NCBI RefSeq assembly: GCF_024793945.1
Contig: NZ_JANUSD010000002.1
Location: forward strand, 186,001-250,000
Direction: 5' to 3'
DNA: 64,000 nt
Origin: Emticicia fluvialis
GTDB taxonomy: Bacteria > Bacteroidota > Bacteroidia > Cytophagales > Spirosomataceae
Position numbers and translations under genes: made by a program. Positions 27,638 through 35,432 of the stretch are shown here, piece by piece; positions within the stretch are counted from its first letter, which is position 1; each line of letters starts with the position of its first letter. The notes under the pieces are model-generated. The model had not been told where the DNA came from. It searched no databases and saw only the letters and a program-made list of their open reading frames with translations.

Positions 27638-29242
27638 CTAGAATTTAACCTGATTGATTATTTTCAGCAAAGTATCTTTTGCATAGAAACCTTCAAGTTT
27701 AATCAGGTCGGTCAGGTTGCCTTCGGCTATAGCCAGCAAAATAAGCCCGATAGCTGAGTACCCCATTTTTATTATCGGTTGCGGCCCGTCATTATCGATT
27801 TTCGTATAGCTGTCTGTCTCATTAAGGGTATTTACAATTTCGTTAACCAGTAAATGGTTATGTATTTGTTTCTTTTTTAATCGCTTAGGTAATTTAAAAT
27901 CCAGGCACTTGTTGATTTCTTCAATAAATTGGTAATTATCTGAAACCCCCGGCATAGTGGCTGAAATATCTTTCAGCACCGTTTTACAAAGAAACCTGAA
28001 CAAGTATTCATTCGGGAAATAAGAATATAACTTAGCCAGAAAATAGATGATACCTAACCTGCCTTCATTAAAACTATCATCAGTCAGCCTGTATTCAAAA
28101 CTGCTTGTCTCGTCTTCAATCAGGCTTAACCAATAACAATGGGTTTTACCTTTCTGGTTTATTACCAGTGCCTGCCTGCATATCAGCCTTCCTATATGAA
28201 GTGCCCAGTTAAGGTAATTGTTTTCTGATAGCGGGTTATACCTTTTGCTTCCATTGAAAGCCTTACTTAAAATGGAGAAATCGTACGGATACTTGCTCTG
28301 CGGATTCCTGAAAAAGTCGTCTAAATTAAAGCCCATCTCAAGTAATCTCTTTTTTACAAAACCAGAAAGTCTTTGCTTGCTTATGTTTGCCGTTCTGGTC
28401 TGGTAATATTCAATGTAAATTTCAGCCAGAATATCGGCTCTATACTTACCGAAACTGCTATTTTTTATAGGCGGTTCTTCTCCGAAAGTTATACCTCTCA
28501 ACACTGTTTTCTTTGTAAAAGGCAGTGTTGCTGAGCCAAACAAATCGGCATATTGTGGTGCGGTTGCAATTTTCTTTACAATATAAAAAACTATCAAATA
28601 ATGTTCGCGGGCTGTGTAAAGAACGGCGTTGTCTAAACGGGAGTTTTTTCTGATAGCAAATTTATATTCAAAGGGTATCAGCCAATTGTTTAGCTCGTCT
28701 TGCAGGTCTTTTGAGAATCTGGCAATGGTCTCAAAATCATAGTTGAAGTGAAAATAAATACGTGTTATAAATGAGCTGCCCAGGTATTTAATACCTCTGA
28801 AATAAAACCAGGCATTGTCCAGAATCTCAAGGCGTTTAATCCTTAAATCTACGATTTTATCCTGGTTAGGAAAGGAGGATGAAGAAACGAAGTCACCGGC
28901 AGAAACTAATTTGTACTGTTCTCCTTTACATAAATAAAATTTGCCATGCCGCTTTGCATGACGTACAGACTGTTCGTCCAGTGTCCAGTTTTTATCCCAG
29001 GTGTTCAGTTGCTCATCAGATTGATAAAATTGTTTTGCCAGCCAGTTAAAAGATTCTTTGTTATCCTCATTCAGTTTCTCTTGTTCTGTAACATTAGCAT
29101 ACAGGCAATATATCTGGTCGCTGATGGCATATTTTTTTCCAATTAGTTCCTCTTCTTTTCTGGCGAGCAGCATTTGGGGTTGAAAGGCGGAATCGACATT
29201 AACTAATATGGAGTCTATCTGTTTTCGGGTAGTAAGCGTCAT
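27638..29242 (-). CDS. HopA1-family lyase-like protein with C-terminal partial LanC-like region
   Basis: The 534-residue protein has an unassigned N-terminal part (1-130) and a HopA1 domain at about 135-325. The domain is recognised from RIYFHFNYDF, LIPFEYKFAIRK, RLDNAVLYTAREHY, LPFTKKTVLRGITFGEEPP and SSFGKYRADILAE. Residues about 345-425 (LNWALHIGRLICRQAL, then FNEGRLGIIYFLAKLY) and 490-510 (MGYSAIGLILLAIAEG) resemble the first turns of a LanC-like barrel. No Cys-His zinc-ligand cluster is seen and the region is about half the usual length. HopA1 proteins such as LxmY, CaoY and TvaD act with a kinase to dehydrate Ser/Thr in RiPP precursors. The gene follows such a kinase by 15 bases. Function here is inference. 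Confidence 0.75.
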   Translation of the reverse strand: MTLTTRKQIDSILVNVDSAFQPQMLLARKEEELIGKKYAISDQIYCLYANVTEQEKLNEDNKESFNWLAKQFYQSDEQLNTWDKNWTLDEQSVRHAKRHGKFYLCKGEQYKLVSAGDFVSSSSFPNQDKIVDLRIKRLEILDNAWFYFRGIKYLGSSFITRIYFHFNYDFETIARFSKDLQDELNNWLIPFEYKFAIRKNSRLDNAVLYTAREHYLIVFYIVKKIATAPQYADLFGSATLPFTKKTVLRGITFGEEPPIKNSSFGKYRADILAEIYIEYYQTRTANISKQRLSGFVKKRLLEMGFNLDDFFRNPQSKYPYDFSILSKAFNGSKRYNPLSENNYLNWALHIGRLICRQALVINQKGKTHCYWLSLIEDETSSFEYRLTDDSFNEGRLGIIYFLAKLYSYFPNEYLFRFLCKTVLKDISATMPGVSDNYQFIEEINKCLDFKLPKRLKKKQIHNHLLVNEIVNTLNETDSYTKIDNDGPQPIIKMGYSAIGLILLAIAEGNLTDLIKLEGFYAKDTLLKIINQVKF

Positions 29243-29257
29243 AGCAAGTTAAATAAA

Positions 29258-30385
29258 TTAGAATTCAAAAATTTCAAATCTGCATTCGCCTGAATCATAT
29301 ATCGCATCAATGTACTTGTCTGTATCAATCATTAACCTTTTTACTACTTCCAGACTAACCAGAAAATAATTGAAGTTGCCATCATAGTTTCGTAGCCTTT
29401 CAAGTTTTCTTATTGCCCAGAATTTCAGTACTCTTGAGGTAAATTGATAATGAGCTGTTTCATTGAAACTGAATTTCTGGCAATAGGCGTTTAAATACTC
29501 AGCAAAAAAGAAGTAACGTTTCATCAGCGAAGCGCTTAATTCGTTGGTTGATGCCCCTCTTCTGAATGCCGGCTGATATAGAACTGACTCAAGAAAACAT
29601 GCGAAATCCCAGGCATGGTCTCCTTCAGACACGTTTTCAAAATCTATAAATTTAGGCATACCGGTAGCGCCATCCTGCAAAAGATTTTCAACTTTCAGGT
29701 CGCCATGTATTAGGTATTCTTCCACTATTTGTTCTGAAAACTCCTCGAGTGCATCTGAAAAAGTTGCCTTGTTTAAAAAATTATGAAGTATGGCTCTGCT
29801 GGGTGAAATGAAGGCAAATGATGGAAAAACAACTTCATCTAAAAACTGAGCACGCGTAGCGCCAAGTTGCAGCAGGTTTATAAAACTCTTGTAATAAGAT
29901 AACCTGTTAAAGCAGTGGTTTTGCAGGAAAACCTTGGCCGGTGGATTCCCGTTCAGTCGCAAAGATTGATGCAATGCTGCCAGTGCGTCGGCGGTCTGGC
30001 GGGCATATTCCTGCAATTGGCATGAACTATTCAGTACCTGATGGGGTTCAGGTAAATTTTGCAGATAGGGTAATAGCAGTATGTTGTATTGCGAATCGAA
30101 TGAAAAATCCTTCAACTTAACCTGAAGCCCACCGAACGAGCTGTAAAAGTGGTATTCGTTCAGAATAGGTAAGGTGCCGCTGTTGGTCAGAAACTTAGGT
30201 TGCTTAAAAACAAACGACTGCTTATTGACGGTGCATTTGAGCAGGGTGTTACGAGGATTCCTGGCATCTATGTTTTCAATTAAGAGCAAGTCTCGCTCGC
30301 TAAAAATGTTACTCAATGCACTGAACCCGCCATGGGTATTTTGTTGCAACAAATAGCCGGTAAGATTATAGGCAGTGAGTAACAT
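29258..30385 (-). CDS. Phosphotransferase (APH-fold) kinase paired with the HopA1 protein
   Basis: The 375-residue protein has an aminoglycoside-phosphotransferase-like kinase fold. Lys61 (FVFKQP) and Glu77 (ILNEYHFY) fit the ATP-anchoring pair. The catalytic loop is LIHGDLKVENLL with Asp229 and Asn234. The metal-binding Asp248 is in KFIDFENVS, and DHAWDFACFLESV follows as in APH and RiPP kinases. In class V lanthipeptide and thioviridamide-type pathways such kinases (LxmK, CaoK, TvaC) phosphorylate Ser/Thr before elimination by a HopA1 partner. It lies 15 bases before the HopA1 gene and 29 after the 129-aa gene, so one operon is likely. Small-molecule phosphorylation is the alternative. Confidence 0.82.
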   Translation of the reverse strand: MLLTAYNLTGYLLQQNTHGGFSALSNIFSERDLLLIENIDARNPRNTLLKCTVNKQSFVFKQPKFLTNSGTLPILNEYHFYSSFGGLQVKLKDFSFDSQYNILLLPYLQNLPEPHQVLNSSCQLQEYARQTADALAALHQSLRLNGNPPAKVFLQNHCFNRLSYYKSFINLLQLGATRAQFLDEVVFPSFAFISPSRAILHNFLNKATFSDALEEFSEQIVEEYLIHGDLKVENLLQDGATGMPKFIDFENVSEGDHAWDFACFLESVLYQPAFRRGASTNELSASLMKRYFFFAEYLNAYCQKFSFNETAHYQFTSRVLKFWAIRKLERLRNYDGNFNYFLVSLEVVKRLMIDTDKYIDAIYDSGECRFEIFEF

Positions 30386-30414
30386 TTTTTAGTCATTCAA
30401 AAGTTTGTTAAAAA

Positions 30415-30804
30415 TTAATAAGTGTGCTCATGGCTGAAGGTAGACAAGTACTCGCGAAACTCTTTTGCTTCTTTAATTGGCATTGTATGAAATTCATTAT
30501 GCCTTTTTTTGATAGAGCAGGTTGCTTCTTCAAATACTTCAACGTAAAGTGCCGGAAATTTGCCGGTGGCATCTGTCTGCGGCTTTGTAAAATTTACCAG
30601 CGCATGGCTTTCCATAAAATACGTTTTTGCATTACCTGCCGAGTCGTTGATTTCAACAAGAGCCAGAGGGTTTTCCATACCCAGCGACTTTTTAAGGTTG
30701 TTGTTAGTAATAGGCCTTAATTGACCAAACAAAGTAGTAACTCTGTTTTTGTCGACGCCTGCGGTTTGAAAAAAATGCGGGCCGGGGTTAATTGTTTTTG
30801 TCAT
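30415..30804 (-). CDS. Small protein of unknown function in the HopA1/kinase operon
   Basis: The 129-residue protein has no signal peptide or membrane span. It contains a mixed alpha/beta pattern (FGQLRPITNNNLKKSLGM, ALVEINDSAGNAKTYFM, FPALYVEVFEEATCSIKK) and one cysteine (in EEATCSIKK) with a His-rich end (FSHEHTY). I do not recognise the family. Placed 29 bases before the kinase gene and 28 after the regulator gene, it could be a modified substrate, a recognition protein, or an unrelated accessory. It does not look like a Nif11- or nitrile-hydratase-type leader peptide, and a single cysteine argues against a conventional multi-ring lanthipeptide precursor. Confidence 0.8.
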   Translation of the reverse strand: MTKTINPGPHFFQTAGVDKNRVTTLFGQLRPITNNNLKKSLGMENPLALVEINDSAGNAKTYFMESHALVNFTKPQTDATGKFPALYVEVFEEATCSIKKRHNEFHTMPIKEAKEFREYLSTFSHEHTY

Positions 30805-30832
30805 ACCAGTAAATGATAGGATGGTGAAAGGT

Positions 30833-31486
30833 TTATTTAACTAAACCATGCTTCATGGCATACTTCATTAAAGCCAGTGCAGAGCTTACGCCTAATTTTT
30901 TCATCAGGTTTCTCCGGTGTGTCTCAACCGTTGTCGGGCTGATAAAGATTTTTTCGGCAATTTCTGCATTGGTAAACTCTTGTATAATCAATTGCATGAT
31001 TTCAATCTCCCGTGCTGTTAGCGGCACATGCTCACCTATTTCGTCTTTCCCGCTGGCAGTAGCCTGGTTAGGTATCTCTGCCAGACGCATCACAACCGCA
31101 TCACTGAAATACTTTTGCCCGTTTATTACTCTTTTCAAAGCGGCTTCAAGCTCTTTTTTTTCAATGCTTTTTACTATGTAGCCATCAATACCTGCAACAA
31201 GCGCTTCTTTAATAACGGTGGCATCTTCAGACATCGTAAGCAATATGGTTTTTACATGCGGGTATTCTTTCCGTATCCGGATAGTCGTTTCTATACCCCC
31301 CATAACAGGCATTTGCAAGTCGCTCAGTACCATGTCTATTTCATGGGTACCCATATAAGCTAATGCTTCCTGTCCGTTTTTTACGGTTGCTACTACTTCA
31401 AAGTCTGGCATTCTGTTAATGAGCATACCCAGGCTTTCTGCTACAATAGTGTGGTCGTCAGCAATTAAGATTTTGATTTTCTGCAT
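30833..31486 (-). CDS. NarL/FixJ-family response regulator heading the HopA1 cassette
   Basis: The 217-residue protein has an intact receiver (Asp10, Asp11, phospho-acceptor Asp56 in VLSDLQMP, Thr/Ser in LLTMSED, Lys in YIVKS) and a LuxR-type helix-turn-helix (about 150-210, LTAREIEIMQLII, ...AEKIFISPTTVETHRRNLMKKLG quoted by its ends). It lies 28 bases upstream of the 129-aa gene on the same strand, so it probably shares its transcript and may autoregulate the cassette. The TPR-HisKA_3 kinase at 25710-27635 is the likeliest partner because the nearer kinase-like gene at 32006 lacks the phospho-acceptor histidine. Confidence 0.92.
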   Translation of the reverse strand: MQKIKILIADDHTIVAESLGMLINRMPDFEVVATVKNGQEALAYMGTHEIDMVLSDLQMPVMGGIETTIRIRKEYPHVKTILLTMSEDATVIKEALVAGIDGYIVKSIEKKELEAALKRVINGQKYFSDAVVMRLAEIPNQATASGKDEIGEHVPLTAREIEIMQLIIQEFTNAEIAEKIFISPTTVETHRRNLMKKLGVSSALALMKYAMKHGLVK

Positions 31487-32005
31487 TTTGGATCTGTGTG
31501 ATAAGTAGTTCGTTTTTTGTAAAGCCTCCGGTTATATTCCGGATTCTTGTTACAAACTGCTAAATGTCTTAAAACTTATCATTTTTACCAAACCAATCAT
31601 GTGCTAATCTTTAGCTGACGCTTTTATATGCCTGTTTTTGTTATGCTCATGGTGCAAATTTATATAACAGATGCTATGCAGGCCTACGGGATAAATACGG
31701 TTTTATTACCGTATTTTTCTCGACTTAAAAAAGGTATTTCCACTATATGCTGGCATATACCTTTACTATAACTTGCATGCAATTAATGAGCGGACGGTAG
31801 TGTTTATGGAAATTACTGAAATCTTTACACACTGAACGTAAATCCTATATTGTAGCCGGAAGAAGGCTATTACAGGCCATTCATGGTATCCTTCAATTGT
31901 ATTTCAATTCTGCTGATTCAATTATAAATTCTTGGAAACTTCTCTATTCAGAGTCGCGGCGGGTGTCAAAGTGCCACCAGGCAGTATTTTAACCTTTTAT
32001 TTGGT
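31487..32005. promoter_or_regulatory. Divergent control region rich in inverted repeats
   Basis: This 519-base gap separates the leftward cassette from the rightward pseudokinase. It holds AAATACGG/CCGTATTT (31693-31700 and 31709-31716, T-run after it on the plus strand), the palindrome TATATGC-tg-GCATATA (31744-31759), and AAAGGTAT/ATACCTTT (31730-31737 and 31757-31764) surrounding that palindrome. A minus-strand TAAATTTG box lies at 31655-31662, about 170 bases upstream of the regulator start. A 47-codon frame at 31628-31771 overlaps these repeats and is not convincing as a gene. Confidence 0.45.
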
Positions 32006-32797
32006 ATGGTTCATCAAACTTTGTGTGTTGTCTGGCTTTTTATTGGGTATATGGTTTTTCATAACATTCTTATAGTCAGTCTTTTGGTGTCGCAGAACAA
32101 GGCTGCATTCCGGATATCTGAGCAGGAATATTTTAAAACAATGCTCAGCAATGAAATCCAGGGGGCTCAACTTGCGCTTCAGAAGACCAAATTTATCCGG
32201 ATCGGATTTCAACTGGTCGATAACCTTGGCCAGTTATTGTCGGTAGTAAAAATTAACCTGGCAGTAATGGAAGAGAGTTTTATATACCGCAATCAAATCG
32301 AATTCGCCGAAAACATGTCTCAGGCCAATGAATTGGTAAATACTATGCTAAGTGAGATAAGAACATTGAACAGCGATATTGAAGAACACCTGATAAAGAA
32401 ATTTGATTTTATTGCCAACGTATCAGAAGCATTAAGAACCAGACATACTGAAAGCGAAACAACCGCCGAACTAATTATTGAAGGCAAATGCTATTGCTTA
32501 GGGTATAACCGGGAAATTATCCTTTTCAGCATTATTCAGGATATATTTCTGACGGCTCGTCAATGTAGCGAAACAAAAAAAGTTGAGGTTAAACTAAGTT
32601 ATTTTTTTGATAACTTTACTTTGTGTCTAACGTTTGATGCTGCCAATGATTACGCAACTGCAGATACCGGTATTTATGCCCTGCGAGCAACCTTGATTAA
32701 TTTTGAATTTGGCGTAAAAACCGATAGTGAATATAGAACCCAATATTGTTTTAGAACCACAATTGTTAATGATAGTATTAATACTACTGATTTATGA
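32006..32797 (+). CDS. Degenerate histidine kinase lacking the phospho-acceptor (pseudokinase)
   Basis: The 263-residue protein has one N-terminal membrane span (about 8-29), a short coiled coil and a HisKA_3-like dimerisation helix, RIGFQLVDNLGQLLSVVKINL by position 65-85. In active relatives this reads RxAxELHDNxGQLL; here the histidine is Val71 and the preceding Glu is Gln69. The C-terminal half keeps the spacing of a HATPase domain but has no N-box, no DxGxG and no GLG loop. It should neither bind ATP normally nor phosphorylate itself. Its stop overlaps the next regulator start (ATGA), so they are co-translated and may interact without phosphotransfer. Confidence 0.8.
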   Translation: MVHQTLCVVWLFIGYMVFHNILIVSLLVSQNKAAFRISEQEYFKTMLSNEIQGAQLALQKTKFIRIGFQLVDNLGQLLSVVKINLAVMEESFIYRNQIEFAENMSQANELVNTMLSEIRTLNSDIEEHLIKKFDFIANVSEALRTRHTESETTAELIIEGKCYCLGYNREIILFSIIQDIFLTARQCSETKKVEVKLSYFFDNFTLCLTFDAANDYATADTGIYALRATLINFEFGVKTDSEYRTQYCFRTTIVNDSINTTDL

Positions 32798-33438
32798 TAA
32801 AAGTTGCCATTGCTGATGACCACCAGCTTGTGGCCAAGGCTATTTCGGGGCTTATACAGAAGATTGACCCTTATGATGTGATTTTTGAAGTTGAAAACGG
32901 TAAAGAGCTTGTGCGGTACTTTAATCTGGGTATGGTGCCAGACATTGTGCTGCTTGATATCAATATGCCTGAAATGGACGGTTATGAAACGGCTTTATGG
33001 TTGAAAACCAATTATCCTGATGTTAAAGTGCTGGCGCTTTCTATGTATGACAAAGAAGAGTCAATCGTTACGATGCTTCGTAATGGCGCCAAAGGATATT
33101 TGTTGAAGGGATGCAGACCTTCTGAGCTAAAAGATGCGCTTGATGCAATTATGACCAAGGGGTTTTATTATACCGAGTACCTGACAGACAGGCTGGTTAA
33201 AAGCCTGAATTCTGAAAAAAGTAAAAACCCGGCTGAACAACTGGGGCTTAATAGCCGCGAACTACAATTTATTGAATATGCCTGCAGTGAACTTACATAT
33301 AATGAAATTGCCGACCTGATGTGCGTAAGCCCTAGAACGGTGGATGGTTATCGTGAGCAGGTGTTTATGAAATTGGGTGTAAAAAGCAGGGTAGGGGTAG
33401 TGCTGGAAGCAATAAAATCGGGTATTATTAAAATTTGA
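32794..33438 (+). CDS. NarL/FixJ-family response regulator coupled to the pseudokinase
   Basis: The 214-residue protein has Asp8 and Asp9, phospho-acceptor Asp55 (IVLLDINMP), Ser in LALSMYD and Lys in YLLKG. A LuxR helix-turn-helix (about 150-205: LNSRELQFIEYACSELTYNE, then MCVSPRTVDGYR) follows. The receiver is intact although its partner lacks a phospho-acceptor, so another kinase, perhaps the TPR kinase at 25710, or acetyl phosphate would have to phosphorylate it. The start overlaps the previous stop by four bases. Confidence 0.92.
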   Translation: MIKVAIADDHQLVAKAISGLIQKIDPYDVIFEVENGKELVRYFNLGMVPDIVLLDINMPEMDGYETALWLKTNYPDVKVLALSMYDKEESIVTMLRNGAKGYLLKGCRPSELKDALDAIMTKGFYYTEYLTDRLVKSLNSEKSKNPAEQLGLNSRELQFIEYACSELTYNEIADLMCVSPRTVDGYREQVFMKLGVKSRVGVVLEAIKSGIIKI

Positions 33439-33539
33439 GGGGTTTTGTTAAGTGTGCCTTAATCTTCAAAATTATTTCGTTTGTATTTCAAGGTTCATTT
33501 GCTATCTTTGGTTGTCATCAAAAAAAACCAAAGATTATT

Positions 33540-34502
33540 ATGCTGAGCCGAGTTGCCAATTCTATTTATTGGATTAATCGCTATATAGAACGAGCAGAGA
33601 ATTACTCTCGTTTTGTGAGTGTAAACCTGAACCTAGCGCTGGATGCCCCCGGGATTTTGACCGAACAATGGGAACCCCTTTTAATTGCTACTGCCGATAA
33701 TGACAATTTTTTTGAGTTCTACAGCAGGGCAAACAGGAATAATGTGATTGATTTCATGACATTTGACAAGCGCAACCCGAACTCCGTTTATAGTTGTTTG
33801 GCTGCTGCCAGAGAAAATGCCCGTACCATAAGAGAGAGTATAACCAAGGAAATGTGGGAGCATATTAACATTTTCTATCTCAAAATTAAAGAAACGCAAT
33901 CGGCCAAGAACTGGGATGTTGAACAACTTCAACAGTTTTTTACTGAAATAAAAGATGGCTGCCAGCTTTTCTGGGGTATTGTAGACTCAACCGTTACCAG
34001 AAATGAAGCCTATCATTTTGGCCGGATGGGGCGCTTTCTTGAACGTGCCGATAAAACCTCAAGGTTTCTGGATGTGAGGTACTTTACTTTACTACCGGAT
34101 GATGAGGCCTTCGGTTCACCGCAGGAATTGCTTATATGGACATCCGTGCTGAAATCTGTTGGGGCGTTTAATATGTACCGGCAGGAACACCGCGTCATTA
34201 ATCCGTCTCATATTGTCGGGTTTCTGATTCTCGATAAAAATTTCCCCCGGTCAATGTTCTATTGTATCAGGCAGGCGGAATTGTCTTTATATGAAATTTC
34301 AGGGCATAAAATTACTGAAGGGTACTCTAACCCGGCAGAAAAACAATTAAGCAAGCTACGCCACGAAATTGAGTTTACAGAGGTAGAAGATATTTTTAAC
34401 AAGGCCTTACACCCTTATTTAGACGAGTTTCAAATCAGAAACAATAATGTGGCTCAGGCTATTTTTGATACTTATTTTGGTTTAAAACCAGTTGAACAGT
34501 AA
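33540..34502 (+). CDS. Alpha-E domain-containing protein
   Basis: The ATG at 33540 gives 320 residues beginning MLSRVANSIYWINRYIERAEN, which is the standard start of alpha-E proteins; the longer frame to 33435 would need a TTG. The protein is all-helical with repeated Arg/Glu motifs (MGRFLERADKTSRFLDVRYF). Alpha-E proteins usually sit beside a circularly permuted ATP-grasp enzyme, a transglutaminase and an Anbu peptidase, and are thought to take part in peptide-bond formation and removal. Here the Anbu gene follows after 124 bases and a transglutaminase is at 36997, but no ATP-grasp gene is present. Confidence 0.9.
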   Translation: MLSRVANSIYWINRYIERAENYSRFVSVNLNLALDAPGILTEQWEPLLIATADNDNFFEFYSRANRNNVIDFMTFDKRNPNSVYSCLAAARENARTIRESITKEMWEHINIFYLKIKETQSAKNWDVEQLQQFFTEIKDGCQLFWGIVDSTVTRNEAYHFGRMGRFLERADKTSRFLDVRYFTLLPDDEAFGSPQELLIWTSVLKSVGAFNMYRQEHRVINPSHIVGFLILDKNFPRSMFYCIRQAELSLYEISGHKITEGYSNPAEKQLSKLRHEIEFTEVEDIFNKALHPYLDEFQIRNNNVAQAIFDTYFGLKPVEQ

Positions 34503-34600
34503 AATTAATTAAGTAAGATAGCCATTGGTATGGCAGCATTTTTTACATTTGCAGTTGTTTATTAATAAGTTTTGAATGCTGCTTTCATTGTTTTAACCGC

Positions 34601-34614
34601 GGCGGCGACCCGCC
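34601..34614 (+). promoter_or_regulatory. GC-rich hairpin just before the Anbu start codon
   Basis: GGCGG (34601-34605) pairs with CCGCC (34610-34614) across a 4-base loop, ending 12 bases before the ATG at 34627. Such a G+C-only stem stands out in this AT-rich genome and could limit ribosome access. A TACATTTG box at 34544-34551 lies upstream, 16 bases after a TTG. Confidence 0.35.
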
Positions 34615-34626
34615 TAATGTATCGAT

Positions 34627-35361
34627 ATGACTTTTTGTCTGGGAGTAAAAGTGGCCAAGGGGCTTGTTGCAATAGCTGATACGCGCATCACATCAGGTAG
34701 CGAGGTGTCAACGAATAAAAAAGTGTTTATCCATCAGTCTAAAAACCATTCTATGTTTATTATGACTGCCGGATTGCGTTCGGTGCGAGACAAGGCCATT
34801 ACTTATTTTAAAGAAGTGCTTGAGCATCAAGACCACCGGTTTGATAAAATGTATAAGGCTGTCAATGCTTTCGGAGAACAGGTAAAAAGGGTAGCCAGCG
34901 AAGATAAATCTTCATTAAAAGAGGCGGGTCTTGCATTTAATCTGTCAGCCCTGATTGGCGGGCAGCTTGAAAATGATGATGAACACAAGTTATACATGCT
35001 TTACCCTGAAGGCAACTGGGTTGAGGTAACCGAGGGTTCTCCGTTTATTATAATCGGGCAGTCTAATTATGGCAAGCCGATTCTGTATCGGAATCTGAAA
35101 TATACCACCTCATTGCAAGAAGTTTTAAAGCTTGGGTTTCTTGCTTTTGACTCCACGCGCGTTAGCGCCAATGATGTGGATTTTCCGATTGATGTAATCC
35201 TATGCGAAAAAAACAGCTTTAATATAGTAGAGCAAAGATACGAGAAACAAGACCTGGAGCAGATATCGTATCAGTGGAATGCTCTGCTGAATGCCTCGGT
35301 TCAGAAACTCTCAACCGATTGGATGGAACCTATCTTTAGCAAGTCGCTGGAAGAAATTTAA
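34627..35361 (+). CDS. Anbu-type proteasome-like peptidase
   Basis: The 244-residue protein begins MTFCLGVKVAKGLVAIADTR. Removal of Met would expose Thr2, the N-terminal nucleophile of the proteasome/HslV fold, and Asp18 and Lys33-like positions (VFIHQSKN region) fit the active site. It matches Anbu (ancestral beta subunit), which forms open-ring assemblies and is found beside alpha-E, ATP-grasp and transglutaminase genes. No ATPase unfoldase such as HslU is adjacent. Its substrate is unknown. Confidence 0.9.
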   Translation: MTFCLGVKVAKGLVAIADTRITSGSEVSTNKKVFIHQSKNHSMFIMTAGLRSVRDKAITYFKEVLEHQDHRFDKMYKAVNAFGEQVKRVASEDKSSLKEAGLAFNLSALIGGQLENDDEHKLYMLYPEGNWVEVTEGSPFIIIGQSNYGKPILYRNLKYTTSLQEVLKLGFLAFDSTRVSANDVDFPIDVILCEKNSFNIVEQRYEKQDLEQISYQWNALLNASVQKLSTDWMEPIFSKSLEEI

Positions 35362-35371
35362 TATTTGCCAA

Positions 35372-35429
35372 AGCCATAAAATAAAAAGCGATTAAAGTGG
35401 AAACCTTAATCGCTTTTTGTTTTATGGCT
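35372..35429. terminator. Very long bidirectional terminator between anbu and glmM
   Basis: A 24-bp stem with one G-U pair (35372-35395 and 35406-35429) closes a 10-base loop and contains A5 and T5 runs on both strands. It lies exactly between two convergent genes, ending transcription from each side. Confidence 0.88.
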
Positions 35430-35432
35430 GCT

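Noticed and set aside
27638..29242. Interpretation of the HopA1 protein as a type III secretion effector
   Set aside because: No type III secretion genes are present; HopA1-family domains outside pathogens occur in RiPP pathways, and the adjacent kinase supports that reading.
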